This document shows, piece by piece, positions 6,507 to 6,719 of a DNA stretch of 6,719 bases. Made by a program: the position numbers and the translations under genes. Numbering within the stretch: position 1 is the stretch's first letter; every line of letters begins with the position of its first letter. Under the pieces are notes generated by a model, which was given only the letters and a program-made list of their open reading frames with translations, was not told where the DNA came from and ran no database searches. The DNA comes from Pseudomonadota bacterium (lineage in GTDB: Bacteria; Pseudomonadota; Gammaproteobacteria; UBA4575): contig VXPJ01000052.1 in assembly GCA_009839635.1 (NCBI GenBank), positions 1 through 6,719 of the forward strand. Reading direction: 5' to 3'.

Positions 6507-6719
6507 TTAGTGAAATAATGTCTGAATGGCGGTACTTGCAAACCCGAGGCTAAAGGAGGTATCCAGGCCAAAATAAAAGCTGCCTGCCACCAGCAACCAT
6601 AGGGGGAGCAGCATCTGCCGGGGTGCTTCAAGGACTACTTGGCTCTGGCGCGTGGCACTCACAGGGGTCTTGAAGTAGGCATGTTCAATGATTTTCCAGA
6701 TGTAAAGGACTGTCAACAG
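6507..6719 (-). CDS. C-terminal end of a third Mrp/complex I-like antiporter subunit (partial)
   Basis: The reading frame is open to the window edge, so only the last 70 residues are seen; the Met at 6716 is internal, not the start. The fragment has a helix end followed by VLYIWKIIEHAYFK, a polar cytoplasmic-type stretch, then E-A-P-R-Q-M leading into a hydrophobic helix (MLLPLWLLVAGSFYFGL) and a short tail. This matches the C-terminal layout of MrpD/NuoN-type subunits and shares the E-A-P motif and its position with the two complete subunits downstream. It lies 3 bases upstream of the 488-aa gene in the same operon. The family call rests on this pattern and context; the charged ion-channel residues are outside the window. 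Confidence 0.82.
   Translation of the reverse strand: MLTVLYIWKIIEHAYFKTPVSATRQSQVVLEAPRQMLLPLWLLVAGSFYFGLDTSFSLGFASTAIQTLFH

Noticed and set aside
3102..6719. DAB inorganic-carbon pump or standard complex I operon
   Set aside because: No DabA-like gene is seen and three antiporter-like genes occur together. The small interleaved protein is not NuoK-like. The missing upstream part prevents a final decision.

Overview
This looks like one end of a metagenomic contig from a gammaproteobacterium. The RecG protein reads almost block for block like Escherichia coli RecG through the helicase domains. The base composition is moderately GC-rich, and the ion-transport genes resemble Mrp-type clusters of proteobacteria. 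The genus cannot be told from the sequence. No RNA gene, insertion sequence, CRISPR array or phage gene was seen.

Bases 1-68 are not genomic. They match, without gaps and in the right order and spacing, the Illumina P5 end, an 8-base index slot and the Nextera Read 1/Tn5 mosaic-end adapter, with about 20% substitutions. The contig therefore begins near base 69, inside recG. The ATG at base 52, which an ORF finder would take as the start, lies in the adapter. About 100 N-terminal residues of RecG are missing.

After recG (+ strand, ending at 1851) come two small minus-strand genes. One encodes a three-helix membrane protein of unknown function (1873-2181). The other encodes a Rieske-type [2Fe-2S] protein (2250-2591). 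Divergent from the Rieske gene is a plus-strand gene for an NTF2/SnoaL-fold protein (2646-3083). The 54-base gap between these two carries three short palindromes and should hold both promoters.

From 3102 to the right edge, the minus strand is a tightly packed operon of membrane proteins. In transcription order it has the C-terminus of an antiporter-like subunit (6507 to the edge), a 488-aa subunit (5037-6503), an 84-aa two-helix protein (4786-5040) and a 564-aa subunit (3102-4796). Gaps are 3 bases or overlaps. The large proteins belong to the proton-conducting family shared by Mrp Na+/H+ antiporters (MrpA/MrpD) and complex I (NuoL/M/N), and both complete ones keep the intramembrane Glu/Lys/His residues. 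The operon probably encodes a multi-subunit, membrane-bound cation/proton antiporter or a related ion-pumping module. Its upstream part and promoter are outside the window. The most interesting biology here is this run of three antiporter-like paralogues with an interleaved small membrane protein. Nothing in the window shows a clearly new system.
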